64,000 nucleotides of DNA, from assembly GCF_000014885.1 (NCBI RefSeq), contig NC_011566.1, positions 2,127,001 to 2,191,000 of the forward strand. Reading direction: 5' to 3'. Source of the stretch: Shewanella piezotolerans WP3. GTDB lineage: Bacteria; Pseudomonadota; Gammaproteobacteria; Enterobacterales; Shewanellaceae. Shown here one piece after another: positions 54,342 through 63,362 of the stretch; within the stretch, counting starts at the first letter, position 1, and the number at the start of each line of letters is the position of its first letter. Made by a program: the position numbers and the translations under genes. The notes beneath the pieces are model-generated. The model ran no database searches. It had not been told where the DNA came from and saw only the letters and a program-made list of their open reading frames with translations.

Positions 54342-55373
54342 TTAAGACGTAAATAACCTTGCTAGCTCAACATTAGTTTGATTGTTTTCACCGCCCCAAA
54401 AAGCACTTGAGTGAGGTTGCATTTGGCCATCAGCAAAGGTAAAGCCGTTATCTCTATCTTTAGCAATGAGCAGTGGTCCATCAAGATCGACAAAAGAGGA
54501 TGCGCCAGAGAGAAGGTAGGCGGGGGCCATCGCCAACGATGTGCCGACCATACAACCTGTCATAATGATAAAACCTTGTTCAGTCGCAGCTTGCATTAGT
54601 TTTACCGCTTCAGTTAAACCACCGGCTTTATCCAGTTTGATATTTATTGCTTGGTACTTTCCTTTTAATTTGGCTAGATCAGCACTGACATGACAGGATT
54701 CATCGGCGCAAATCGGTATCGGTGAAGATAGAGTCGCTAAGTCGGTGTCGTTGTTGCTGGGTAACGGTTGCTCAATGAGTGCCACATTGAGCTTTGCGAG
54801 TGCAGGTAATACCTGGATTAAGGTTTCAAAACTCCAGGCTTCATTGGCATCGATAATGAATTGGCTTTGTGGCGCTGCAAGGTGGATCTGCTCCATTTTT
54901 TCGATGATGTCATGCTCATCTAGCTTAATTTTTATCAGTTGAGCGTTGCCAATCGTTCGGGCTTCAGCCGCCATGCGCTCTTTGGTGTCTATGCTAAGGG
55001 TCTGTGCGGTGATCACTGTTGATGCAGGTGTTAGCCCCAGTAAAGTCGCTACAGAGGCGTTAGCTTTTTTAGCGCGTAAATCCCAAAGCGCACAATCGAC
55101 TAAGTTACGTGCCGCGCCAGCAGGCATCATCTGGTTTAATTGTTCGCCACTCGTTTGGCTCGACAGAAGCGGCATGATGCGCTCAATTTGCTGTGAAACC
55201 GAAGTGAGTGTTTCACCGTAACGAGCATAGGGAACGGATTCTCCCCACGCAACATGTTCACCATCTGAGAGCGCGAGTAGTAGCACGTTGGCCTGTGTCT
55301 TGGCGCCGCGAGAGATCCTAAACTCTTTCGCCAACGGCCATGATTGTTCAACTAATTGATAGGATAGCTTCAT
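54342..55373 (-). CDS. dgcA: N-acetyl-D-glutamate racemase DgcA (dipeptide-epimerase family)
   Basis: Enolase-superfamily protein of about 343 residues. Family residues are visible: the KxK base pair (KIKLDEH), metal ligands DANEAW, EQPL and ADES, the second lysine in NIKLDKAGG and the DLDGP motif of Ala-Glu epimerases. Next to dgcN it is expected to epimerise N-acetyl-D-Glu to N-acetyl-L-Glu; L-Ala-D/L-Glu epimerase activity on murein dipeptides is the alternative. The frame is open upstream from 55424, but ATG 55373 overlaps the dgcN stop (ATGA) and gives the normal MKLSYQLVEQSW start. Confidence 0.85.
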   Translation of the reverse strand: MKLSYQLVEQSWPLAKEFRISRGAKTQANVLLLALSDGEHVAWGESVPYARYGETLTSVSQQIERIMPLLSSQTSGEQLNQMMPAGAARNLVDCALWDLRAKKANASVATLLGLTPASTVITAQTLSIDTKERMAAEARTIGNAQLIKIKLDEHDIIEKMEQIHLAAPQSQFIIDANEAWSFETLIQVLPALAKLNVALIEQPLPSNNDTDLATLSSPIPICADESCHVSADLAKLKGKYQAINIKLDKAGGLTEAVKLMQAATEQGFIIMTGCMVGTSLAMAPAYLLSGASSFVDLDGPLLIAKDRDNGFTFADGQMQPHSSAFWGGENNQTNVELARLFTS

Positions 55374-56368
55374 GATAAGCGCTCGATAATCATATCCACG
55401 CCGTGGCGCAGTGGGTCGACACAAGGCAGTTTAAACTCAGCTGTGATGCGTTCACAGATCAGCAAGGCTTCCTCTTCATCAACACTTGACGTGTTAATTG
55501 CTATGCCCGCAATGGAGCAGTCAGGGTTGGTAAGCTTAGCCGCCGCTAAGTTCATCGCAATGGTGTCGCTGATTGAAGGCGGTAAACAGTGGCTTAGGCC
55601 GCGCATCGAACTTCTACCTAAGGCATGACAAATGACCAGTGCGTCGGGTTGAGCGCCATGAAGTAAACCTAAACTAACACCAGCAAATGCAGGGTGTGAC
55701 AGTGAACCTTGGCCTTCAATGATATCCCAGTGCAGAGGCTCATTTGCAGGGCTCAAGCTTTCACTGGCACCAGCGATGAAATCTGCAACGACGCAGTCAA
55801 TTGCAACCCCGCTACCAGCAATTAAGATCCCGCATTGACCGGTAGCCCTGAAATCAACATCAAAACCATGCTGTTTCATCGCTTTTTCTAGGGCAAGGGA
55901 GGTATACATTTTACCCACTGAGCAGTCAGTACCAACGGTGAGTAACCGTTTTCCTGAGCGACTTACGCCATTAGCGGTTTTGAATTTTTGTTGAGGGTGA
56001 CGTATATCGATAAGTTGCAGCCCTTTTGCTGCGGCTGCTTGCCTAATTTCAGCGATATCCGTCAATTTATCATGTAGGCCACTAACGATATTAAGCCCTG
56101 CATTGAGCGCTTCAATAATGTAGGGAACCCAACTGGGATCGATAGTGCCGCCACTGTTAGCAAATCCAAGAACAAAGGTCTTTGCCCCTTTTGCATGGGC
56201 ATCTTGAATGCTCATGTCGGGCAAGTTTGTAGACACCTCGCAACCAGGAAGCCTAAGTTGACCAACACACAAATCAGGACGCCAATCGGCGACGCCTTGA
56301 GCCATTTTGATCGAGAGCTTATCGGTTGCATCGCCCAAGAAGAGTAGATACGGCGCTGTTATATTCAT
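55370..56368 (-). CDS. dgcN: D-glutamate N-acetyltransferase DgcN (DUF1611)
   Basis: A 332-residue protein of the former DUF1611 family. The C-terminal P-loop-like domain has GTDCSVGKMYTSLALE and the family's RATGQCGILIAGSGVAIDCVVADF and EGQGSLSHPAF segments. In the described marine D-Glu pathway DgcN acetylates D-Glu using acetyl-CoA and DgcA epimerises the product. The 4-base overlap with dgcA shows translational coupling. A LysR-type palindrome lies 84-99 bases upstream of the start. Confidence 0.85.
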   Translation of the reverse strand: MNITAPYLLFLGDATDKLSIKMAQGVADWRPDLCVGQLRLPGCEVSTNLPDMSIQDAHAKGAKTFVLGFANSGGTIDPSWVPYIIEALNAGLNIVSGLHDKLTDIAEIRQAAAAKGLQLIDIRHPQQKFKTANGVSRSGKRLLTVGTDCSVGKMYTSLALEKAMKQHGFDVDFRATGQCGILIAGSGVAIDCVVADFIAGASESLSPANEPLHWDIIEGQGSLSHPAFAGVSLGLLHGAQPDALVICHALGRSSMRGLSHCLPPSISDTIAMNLAAAKLTNPDCSIAGIAINTSSVDEEEALLICERITAEFKLPCVDPLRHGVDMIIERLS

Positions 56369-56451
56369 AGTAGCCTTAAGTGTGTTTTAGTACATAACTT
56401 AAAGCTAAGCGATCCTTGTTTGAGTTGAAAATACCAACAATTACCAGCAAC

Positions 56452-56467
56452 ATAACTAAAGGTTATA
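56452..56467. promoter_or_regulatory. LysR-type box upstream of dgcN
   Basis: ATAACTAAAGGTTATA contains ATAAC-N5-GTTAT, which fits the T-N11-A LysR pattern. It overlaps the stop of the LysR gene and lies ahead of dgcN. A near-identical site occurs at 59172-59187. Confidence 0.65.
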
Positions 56468-57353
56468 CCTCTGCTTTTTCGGCTGTTTTTCTCAACGCTT
56501 CTAGAAAAGCGGTTGCGACGTTAGACAGTGCTTTGTTCTCTAAATGAAGTGCCGATAATTTGAAGTTAAGTGGAGGTTCAAAGTTGGCCATCGACACTTC
56601 ATCATTCAGGTTTCCGGCCGCTGTATATTCATCCACCACACAGACACCCATCTTTTGTGCCACCAATCTGGCTGCAATGAAGTAGGTCTGTACCTGAATA
56701 TTGCTGTTAACTGATATCGCCTCTTGGTTTATGCGATTCCATAAAATATCGCCAAGAGGGCCACTATCCCAAATCCCAATGAGCTCTTTGTTTTCTAACG
56801 CTTGAATGGGAACGGTTGCCGCAAACGAGTGCTCTGATCCGGTTGGATACATCAGCACCAACTCCGAGTTACAAATAACATGTTGGCTAACTCCAGCGAG
56901 TGGTGGTGGAGAGAACACCAGCGCGAAATCGATTCGGTGCTCAAGCAAGGCTTGTAGCACATCTTCATTGTGTATGGTCTCTAGATTGATGTTGATGTCG
57001 GGGTGTGACTTCCGGTATGCAGCCACGGTTTCCGGTAAGTAATCAAACCCGAGTGCAGGGGTGACGCCAATGCTTATGCTGCCGCTGCGACTTTTTCTGA
57101 TATTTTCTGCCGTATTACGCACCGAGTGGATCTGCTTATATACCTTATCGACCTCGCTAAATAGCATTTGTGCTTCGCTGGTGGGCGTGAGGCGTCCCTT
57201 CTGTCGTTGAAATAGTGAGAACCCCAGCTGCATTTCAGCATGGGCTAACACCTTACTCACCGAAGGTTGTGACACATGTAAAAACTGCGCAGCATTGGTT
57301 ATCGAGCCGGTGGTATAAATTGCGTGAAAAATCTCTATATGACGTAATCTCAT
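56463..57353 (-). CDS. LysR-family regulator of the D-glutamate cluster (DgcR-like)
   Basis: A 296-residue LysR regulator. The N-terminal helix-turn-helix is GSITNAAQFLHVSQPSVSKVLAHAE, followed by the LFQRQKGRLTPT wing and a C-terminal effector domain. It lies between the NhaC-type transporter (15 bases upstream) and dgcN. D-Glu catabolic clusters in marine bacteria carry a LysR activator (DgcR) in this position, and two matching palindromes in the locus fit it. The ligand is presumably D-Glu or an N-acyl derivative. Confidence 0.82.
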   Translation of the reverse strand: MRLRHIEIFHAIYTTGSITNAAQFLHVSQPSVSKVLAHAEMQLGFSLFQRQKGRLTPTSEAQMLFSEVDKVYKQIHSVRNTAENIRKSRSGSISIGVTPALGFDYLPETVAAYRKSHPDININLETIHNEDVLQALLEHRIDFALVFSPPPLAGVSQHVICNSELVLMYPTGSEHSFAATVPIQALENKELIGIWDSGPLGDILWNRINQEAISVNSNIQVQTYFIAARLVAQKMGVCVVDEYTAAGNLNDEVSMANFEPPLNFKLSALHLENKALSNVATAFLEALRKTAEKAEV

Positions 57354-57368
57354 AAAGCCTCGTTAAAG

Positions 57369-59090
57369 TTAGGCGAAAATCAGTGCAGACAGAGTCCACA
57401 AAATGGCAGCCAGCACAGCAGCTAGGCTGGCGGGGTAAATTTGTGATTTAACATGATCCATTAAATCGCAACCGGTCGTCATCGAACTTAATATCGTGGT
57501 ATCTGAGATCGGCGAACATTGATCGCCGCAAACACTGCCATTGAGCACAGTGGCAAAGCAGATCATCATATAGATCTCTGGGTTATCAATTCCACTACTC
57601 ATGGCAATAGACCAAGCGAGCGGCATAGCTAATGGAAAGGCAATGGCGTAGGTGCCCCAGCTTGTGCCTGTCGAAAATGCGATAACCATGGTTAACACTT
57701 GCAAGAAAATGGGCAGACACCAATAAGGCATTCCTTCACCGAGAAAATCGATAAGGTACAGCCCGCCGCCCACTTGCCGGCTTAGTAATCCAATAATAAC
57801 GGCGAGCATTAAGATAACAGACCCGAGTACGACTCCTTTTACGCCTTGATTGAAACCGTCGATAAGATCGTGAATGGACATATTTTTAGCTAAGGCGATC
57901 AAGACACTTAATAGGAGTGCAGCGGCAAATGCCCATGCGACCTTGGGGGAACCAAGCGTTAGGAATGTGGTTATTGCGATGCCAATTAACAGCAGTAATG
58001 GCAATATGAATTCCAGCATACTCGATTTATATCCTGTAGGAACACTGGGCTTAGACAGCTCTTCTGCGCTCATTGGTCGAGCCGTTGGGGCATCAAGCTG
58101 ACCAGTCTTTATCGCGCGGAGTCGGGCTTGGCGCAGCCTTTTTCCTGAAAAAGTCATGATATTCAGGCTCAAAAGTAAGGTACCCAATACCGCGATAATG
58201 CCGTAAAAGCTAAAAGGGATACTGGAAAAGAAGAAGTTGATTCTGTCTTGTGCGGTCGCTAAAAAGGCCACACCGGGTACAAAAATAAGCGCTTGAACAT
58301 AAGCAGGCCAAGCGTTGAAGGCGATAACCGAAGCAATCGGTGACGCCGTAGAGTCGACGATATACGCCATCTCTTCATGGCTCACATTAGCCTTATCGGC
58401 AAGTGGCTTAACGGTCGTACCGACTAATACAGTGCTGACGGTTCCGCCTTGAAAGAAGATCACGCCTAAAAACCAAGCGACTAATTTGGCTGATCTGGGC
58501 CCGCTAACATAATGCTCTGTCATATGGTCGGCAAACGCTTGCGCCGCCCCAGTTTTTGACCATACCCCCATCAAGCCACCTAGTAACCATAGATATAACA
58601 ACAAGATACCTGCAGCACTCTCGGTTGCCAGGCTCGGTATTATGATGGCATCGATAAGGTCAAACTTACCCAGTAATAGGGCGCCAGATATAATACCGCT
58701 CATTAACGCGATAAGCGGTTCTTTGGTGACAAGGCATAGAAAGATAGCCAAAAATGCCGGGAATATCGACCAAAACCCGAGATGAAAGCTCGGTTTGGAA
58801 AGGTAGATTGAACCGTCCTTTGTCACCCATTGTTGGTCTAAATCGACTGGCTTAGAGTAGAGGTTGAGTGCCGCTTGTGTTAACGGTGATTTCGCATAGG
58901 GAGTGAGTGATTCAATGCGTTTTTTTACCCCGTCCTCTTCATAAAAAAGTGCTCCAGCTTCATTTTCTTGGGTAGCAAAGGAATAGAGCTGCTCTTTCCA
59001 AGTCGGTTCTACAGTGAAGTGAACATAAGCGCAGAGAGCAAAGCTCAGTAAGGTGAATAGTAACACCACAGGTTTTTTCAAACTGTCCAT
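57369..59090 (-). CDS. NhaC-family Na+/H+ antiporter-like transporter
   Basis: About 573 residues. An N-terminal membrane helix is followed by a periplasmic segment (about residues 25-95) and then ten or more transmembrane segments of the NhaC/Na+:H+ antiporter superfamily, including TAAQAFADHMTEH-like and NGSVCGDQCSPISDTTILSS signatures. The frame extends to 59135, but ATG 59090 (MDSLKKPVVLL) is the more natural start. Family members with peripheral periplasmic segments occur in amino-acid catabolic clusters; here it probably carries D-Glu or its N-acyl form by Na+ symport. That substrate is inferred. Confidence 0.82.
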   Translation of the reverse strand: MDSLKKPVVLLFTLLSFALCAYVHFTVEPTWKEQLYSFATQENEAGALFYEEDGVKKRIESLTPYAKSPLTQAALNLYSKPVDLDQQWVTKDGSIYLSKPSFHLGFWSIFPAFLAIFLCLVTKEPLIALMSGIISGALLLGKFDLIDAIIIPSLATESAAGILLLYLWLLGGLMGVWSKTGAAQAFADHMTEHYVSGPRSAKLVAWFLGVIFFQGGTVSTVLVGTTVKPLADKANVSHEEMAYIVDSTASPIASVIAFNAWPAYVQALIFVPGVAFLATAQDRINFFFSSIPFSFYGIIAVLGTLLLSLNIMTFSGKRLRQARLRAIKTGQLDAPTARPMSAEELSKPSVPTGYKSSMLEFILPLLLLIGIAITTFLTLGSPKVAWAFAAALLLSVLIALAKNMSIHDLIDGFNQGVKGVVLGSVILMLAVIIGLLSRQVGGGLYLIDFLGEGMPYWCLPIFLQVLTMVIAFSTGTSWGTYAIAFPLAMPLAWSIAMSSGIDNPEIYMMICFATVLNGSVCGDQCSPISDTTILSSMTTGCDLMDHVKSQIYPASLAAVLAAILWTLSALIFA

Positions 59091-59171
59091 TGGAATATAT
59101 CTCTTTTTATTATCTGCCCAACAATTTAACACCATTTTATGTGCTTGTATTAAACATAAATTTTACACGGT

Positions 59172-59187
59172 ATAAACAAAGGTTATA
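59172..59187. promoter_or_regulatory. LysR-type box in the transporter-receptor divergent promoter
   Basis: ATAAACAAAGGTTATA differs from the dgcN-upstream site at two positions and shares AAAGGTTATA exactly. A further half-site GGTTATA follows at 59193. It lies between the divergent transporter and TonB-dependent receptor starts. Confidence 0.62.
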
Positions 59188-59298
59188 CGATGGTTATAAA
59201 ATGTAAATTGTATGTGCCAGCAGAAACTGTCATCACTATAGTCCCGAATTGAATGGCGTTTTGCGGTAGCCGAATAATAAGAAATAATTAATGGTGAT

Positions 59299-62130
59299 AT
59301 GATGAAAAATAAGGATATTCGCAACTTTGCGCTTAACTCTATAACCCTAGGTTTACTAACTACTTTGGCTGCTCCTGTACTTGCAGAAGAGACCCCGCCA
59401 GCAATAGAGGAAACGGTTGAACGTATTCAGGTTTTAGGTTCAAACATTAAGCGAGCTGAGGCGGAAGGGACTTTACCCGTCACGGTATTGAGTGAAGATG
59501 ATATTGAAGCTACAGGTGCCGCGACAATTGATGAGTTATTGCGATCAATACCTCAAGTTGGTGAGGTCGCTTTTAATAATGAGCGAGCCGTTGGTGGAGT
59601 GAATGATGCGCGTGGTGATGTATCGTCAATTAACTTAAGAGGCCTTGGAACGGGTAACACATTAACCCTATTGAACGGTCGCCGGCTAGTGTTACACCCA
59701 GGAACCCAGACTGAAAACTATGTCCCTGTTGCAACAGTGAACGCGAATACACTACCTGTGAAAGGGCTTAAGCGTTTAGAAGTGTTGCGCGATGGTGCCG
59801 CTGCTGTTTATGGTTCTGATGCGGTAGCAGGCGTGGTTAACTATGTCTTGAAAAGTGATTTTGAAGGCACCAATGTGAGTGTTAACTATGGTAGCTCTGA
59901 GGGAACTGATCTAGATCAGGTGACTATCAATGGTGCAACAGGCTTTAGTTTTAACGAAGATAAAACGCACATGACAATGTCACTAGGCTATTACGATCGT
60001 AATGGTATGGATGCAAGTGAGCGTGATTATTCTAAGTCGCAAGATAGACGTGAGTACCCTGGATTACCAGAAGAGTTTGTCGGTGACACTCAACTCGATA
60101 ACAGAAGTAGCAGCACACCTTGGGGCTCATTTTCCTCTAGCTCTTTAGGCAAATTTCATATTCAACCAGACACTATGGATGGTTGTGTTCAGCAGTTAGA
60201 AAATGGTCTTTGTGCCGATAAAGGCAGCCTTCCGCGAGACATGAGATATGACAGGGCGGCAGATCAATCGATGACGTCCGATGTAAAACGCCTTAACTTC
60301 TATAGTTATCTAACCCATGAAATAAATGAAGATTTAGAGCTTTTTGGCGAGGCTATCTACTACAAAGCGGACTCAAACCGTGTTCGTGAACAATCGGGTA
60401 ATTTGACTGCACAGCGTTTCACCATTGCTGAAGACGCTTATTACAATCCATTCGGAGAGGAGGTGACTGTACGTAGTTACCGTCCAATCGATGCGGGTGG
60501 CAGAGACATTGAAGTAGAAGATACTAGCTTTAGATTACTAACGGGTTTAACCGGATACGCGGGAGATTGGGACTGGGAAACCGGACTACTATATTCAGAA
60601 GCCAATACCTTAGATACCGCGCGCAATCGTATTGATGCCAACAAATTTGTTAGAGCCGTTAATAGTACTGAAATGAGCAGTGCGTATGACATTTTTAATG
60701 GTGGTGATATTAATAATATCAATAGTGGTGATGGCACACCTAACCCACAAGCGGTGATTGATCTATTCACAACAGATGTTACTCGAGAGAGTGAAACATC
60801 ATTGGCGCTAGCCGACTTTAAGGTCTCGACAGCAGAGCTGTTTGAGTTACCCGCAGGTGATGTTGGCTTTGCCAGTGGTATAGAGTGGCGACGTGAAACT
60901 TACAGTGATGACCGTGACCCTCTACTTGATGGTAGTCATCCGCTTACGGATCCAAATAGCGGCGAAGTGCTATCAGGTAGTAGTGTGCTGGGCTCGAGTC
61001 CAACACCTGATGCTGATGGTAGCCGTAATGTGTTTTCGGCATACGGCGAAGTAATAGCGCCAATCCTAGCGGATATGTCCTGGGCGCAGAGTTTAGAGCT
61101 ACAGTTAGCGTTACGTTATGAAAACTTCTCTGATGTGGGTGATGTGCTAAAACCTAAGGTGGCGCTATCTTGGGTACCAGTGGATGGTTTACAGCTTCGT
61201 GGCGCATACTCTGGTGGGTTTAGAGCGCCCAACCTGCCCCAAGTTGTTGAGCAAGGAGTTTCACGTTCAAATACACGATATGACCCCGTCACGGATTCAT
61301 CCTATGCAATGACCGAGATCCGTTCTGGTAATGCTAACCTGGAACCGGAAGATGATATTAACAAGTCACTTGGTTTGGTCATCTCTCCCCTTGATAACCT
61401 AACCTTTACTTTTGATTGGTGGAATATCGAACAAGAGGGTGTTGTTGGCATATTACCTAGTCAGACTCATCTACTTTATGACTCATTAAAACGCTCTCAA
61501 GGCTCAACCAATACCGCGGTTATCCGTGGAGCTGACGGTGAAGTGATTGAGATCCAAAACCAGTACCAAAACCTTAGCCCAAGAGAGATCGAGGGTATAG
61601 ATTTTAGTGTTTTTTATGGTTTAGAGACTGCCATCGGTGAATTTGATTTTAATCTTAATGCCGCGCACCTCATCAAGTTTGATCAAGAACCAGACGCAAT
61701 TACAGCTGAAGTATTGGCGGCACAAGAAGCGGGTGACCCTTCGGTACCACAGTCACAAGTGGTAGCAGGCGCCAATGATTTGATAAAGCAAAATGGTAGA
61801 CCTGAATGGCGTGCATATACGTCTGTGCGTTGGAAGTTCCAGCCTTGGAGTGCTGGTGTAACGGCTAACTATGTTAGCGATTTCGTTGACACCAGTACCG
61901 CGACCAGCGAGGGTGAACCTCTGCCTATCGACAGTATGATTACTGTCAATATGTACGCTGATTACACCTTTAATGATGCCAGTTTATTAGATGATACTCG
62001 GATCCGACTCGGAGTGAAAAACATTGCAGATGAGCAGCCACCAATAGCAGATGAAAGCTTCGGTTACTTCTCTAGTGTTCATTCAAATCGTGGTCGTTAT
62101 TTCTATATCGATATTCGTAAATCATTCTAA
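59299..62130 (+). CDS. TonB-dependent receptor of the D-amino-acid cluster
   Basis: A 943-residue receptor. Signal peptide ends PVLA. The TonB box-like ETVERIQVLGSNIKR is the form seen in the large peptide/carbohydrate receptor group (SusC-unrelated). The plug has ATIDELLRSIPQVGE, LNLRGLG-type SINLRGLGTGNTLTLLNGRRLV and RLEVLRDGAAAVYGSDAVAGVVNY. The barrel ends in GRYFYIDIRKSF. This class transports oligopeptides or other large nutrients rather than siderophores. Downstream M14 peptidase and D-aminoacylase genes suggest the substrate contains D-amino acids. Confidence 0.88.
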   Translation: MMKNKDIRNFALNSITLGLLTTLAAPVLAEETPPAIEETVERIQVLGSNIKRAEAEGTLPVTVLSEDDIEATGAATIDELLRSIPQVGEVAFNNERAVGGVNDARGDVSSINLRGLGTGNTLTLLNGRRLVLHPGTQTENYVPVATVNANTLPVKGLKRLEVLRDGAAAVYGSDAVAGVVNYVLKSDFEGTNVSVNYGSSEGTDLDQVTINGATGFSFNEDKTHMTMSLGYYDRNGMDASERDYSKSQDRREYPGLPEEFVGDTQLDNRSSSTPWGSFSSSSLGKFHIQPDTMDGCVQQLENGLCADKGSLPRDMRYDRAADQSMTSDVKRLNFYSYLTHEINEDLELFGEAIYYKADSNRVREQSGNLTAQRFTIAEDAYYNPFGEEVTVRSYRPIDAGGRDIEVEDTSFRLLTGLTGYAGDWDWETGLLYSEANTLDTARNRIDANKFVRAVNSTEMSSAYDIFNGGDINNINSGDGTPNPQAVIDLFTTDVTRESETSLALADFKVSTAELFELPAGDVGFASGIEWRRETYSDDRDPLLDGSHPLTDPNSGEVLSGSSVLGSSPTPDADGSRNVFSAYGEVIAPILADMSWAQSLELQLALRYENFSDVGDVLKPKVALSWVPVDGLQLRGAYSGGFRAPNLPQVVEQGVSRSNTRYDPVTDSSYAMTEIRSGNANLEPEDDINKSLGLVISPLDNLTFTFDWWNIEQEGVVGILPSQTHLLYDSLKRSQGSTNTAVIRGADGEVIEIQNQYQNLSPREIEGIDFSVFYGLETAIGEFDFNLNAAHLIKFDQEPDAITAEVLAAQEAGDPSVPQSQVVAGANDLIKQNGRPEWRAYTSVRWKFQPWSAGVTANYVSDFVDTSTATSEGEPLPIDSMITVNMYADYTFNDASLLDDTRIRLGVKNIADEQPPIADESFGYFSSVHSNRGRYFYIDIRKSF

Positions 62131-62154
62131 ATCTACCTCTTAAAACACAATAAA

Positions 62155-62180
62155 CCATAGAGAGCAAACGCTCTCTATGG
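62155..62180 (+). other. Hairpin between receptor and peptidase genes
   Basis: CCATAGAGAGC, loop AAAC, GCTCTCTATGG: a perfect 11-bp stem in the 65-base gap. There is no T-run directly after it, so it may stabilise the receptor message or modulate expression of the downstream genes rather than terminate transcription. Confidence 0.6.
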
Positions 62181-62195
62181 CTAAGGTTTTTGAAT

Positions 62196-63362
62196 ATGTT
62201 GTATAAAATCAGTTTTATTATTCTCAGCTTTGTGGTTATTGCCTGCAGTTCAGTCCAGCCGGTAACGCGTTGTGACGGGCCAGATCTTAAGATCAGCAGT
62301 AACTTTGAGAATGCAAGAGTTAACGATTGCAAGATTGTCGATGGTAAAATCAAGCTCAGCATTACCCCAGAAAATGAGCCTATTAATGATAGCCCTTGGT
62401 ACGCTTTTAAGATCACCTCTACGACAGAGAAGGAGGTTGAGGTATCAATCAGTTACCAAGGTGGGCATCAAAGATATACCCCTAAAGCCAGTCAAAACCG
62501 TATTAACTGGCAGCCTTTAAAGTATCGAGTGCGTAATAATGTGCTGCACTTTAAGGTTGCAGTAAGCCCGACGCCTACGTTTATTGCAGGCCAAGAGTTA
62601 ATCACTAATAAAGACTATGACATATGGATGAAAAGCTTAGCTAAACAGCCAAATGTGCGTCATTACACTCTGGGCCAATCAACACAACTCCGAGATATTG
62701 GTGCGCTTGAGGTCACAGGCGAGGGAGATGAGTGGATAGTTGTTCTCGGACGTCAACACCCGCCTGAAGTCACCGGTGCTTTAGCGCTATTTCCATTCGT
62801 TAATAACTTGATTGCTGATAGCCAATTATCAGCCCGCTTTATGCAGCGATTCAATATATTGATCGTGCCAGACTTAAACCCAGACGGTGTGGCCTTAGGT
62901 AATTGGAGACACAATGCAAATGGTGTGGATCTTAACCGTGATTGGAAAGCATTTAAGCAGGTAGAGTCGAGATTGGTGCGCGATAAGCTTAAGGCCATCA
63001 CTCAGAGCGGCGGCAAGATCGTATTTGCCGTTGATTTCCACTCAACCAAGAAAGATATTTTTTACACCATGCCTTCTGATTATGGTTTAAACCCGCCGTT
63101 GTTGGTTGAAAGCTGGCTTGCGGAGTTGAGAGAGACCGTGTCGCCCTTTGTGATCCGCGAGCAGCCTGGACACAATTCAGACAAGGGGATCTTTAAGCAG
63201 TTTATTGCTGATGAATATGGGGTTCATGGGATCACCTATGAGATGGGTGACAATACCGATAGAGCGGTAATTAAGAAGCTTGCAGTAGTCGCTAGCGACA
63301 GTTTGATGCAAAAAATGCTCACCACAACGCCGAGTGAGTTTAAAGGGAAGTCGCTGAAATGA
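62196..63362 (+). CDS. M14-family metallocarboxypeptidase lipoprotein
   Basis: About 388 residues. The lipobox is VIAC (cysteine at residue 17). An N-terminal beta domain (to about residue 130) precedes an M14 zinc peptidase domain: zinc ligands His188 and Glu191 in GRQHPPE, substrate residues NPDGVALGNWRHNANGVDLN, the third zinc ligand in VDFHST and the catalytic Glu in TYEMGD. The start used is ATG 62196; TTG 62190 would add two residues. Relatives include murein peptide amidase MpaA, which cuts the gamma-D-Glu-diaminopimelate bond. Its stop overlaps the next gene's ATG. Confidence 0.85.
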   Translation: MLYKISFIILSFVVIACSSVQPVTRCDGPDLKISSNFENARVNDCKIVDGKIKLSITPENEPINDSPWYAFKITSTTEKEVEVSISYQGGHQRYTPKASQNRINWQPLKYRVRNNVLHFKVAVSPTPTFIAGQELITNKDYDIWMKSLAKQPNVRHYTLGQSTQLRDIGALEVTGEGDEWIVVLGRQHPPEVTGALALFPFVNNLIADSQLSARFMQRFNILIVPDLNPDGVALGNWRHNANGVDLNRDWKAFKQVESRLVRDKLKAITQSGGKIVFAVDFHSTKKDIFYTMPSDYGLNPPLLVESWLAELRETVSPFVIREQPGHNSDKGIFKQFIADEYGVHGITYEMGDNTDRAVIKKLAVVASDSLMQKMLTTTPSEFKGKSLK

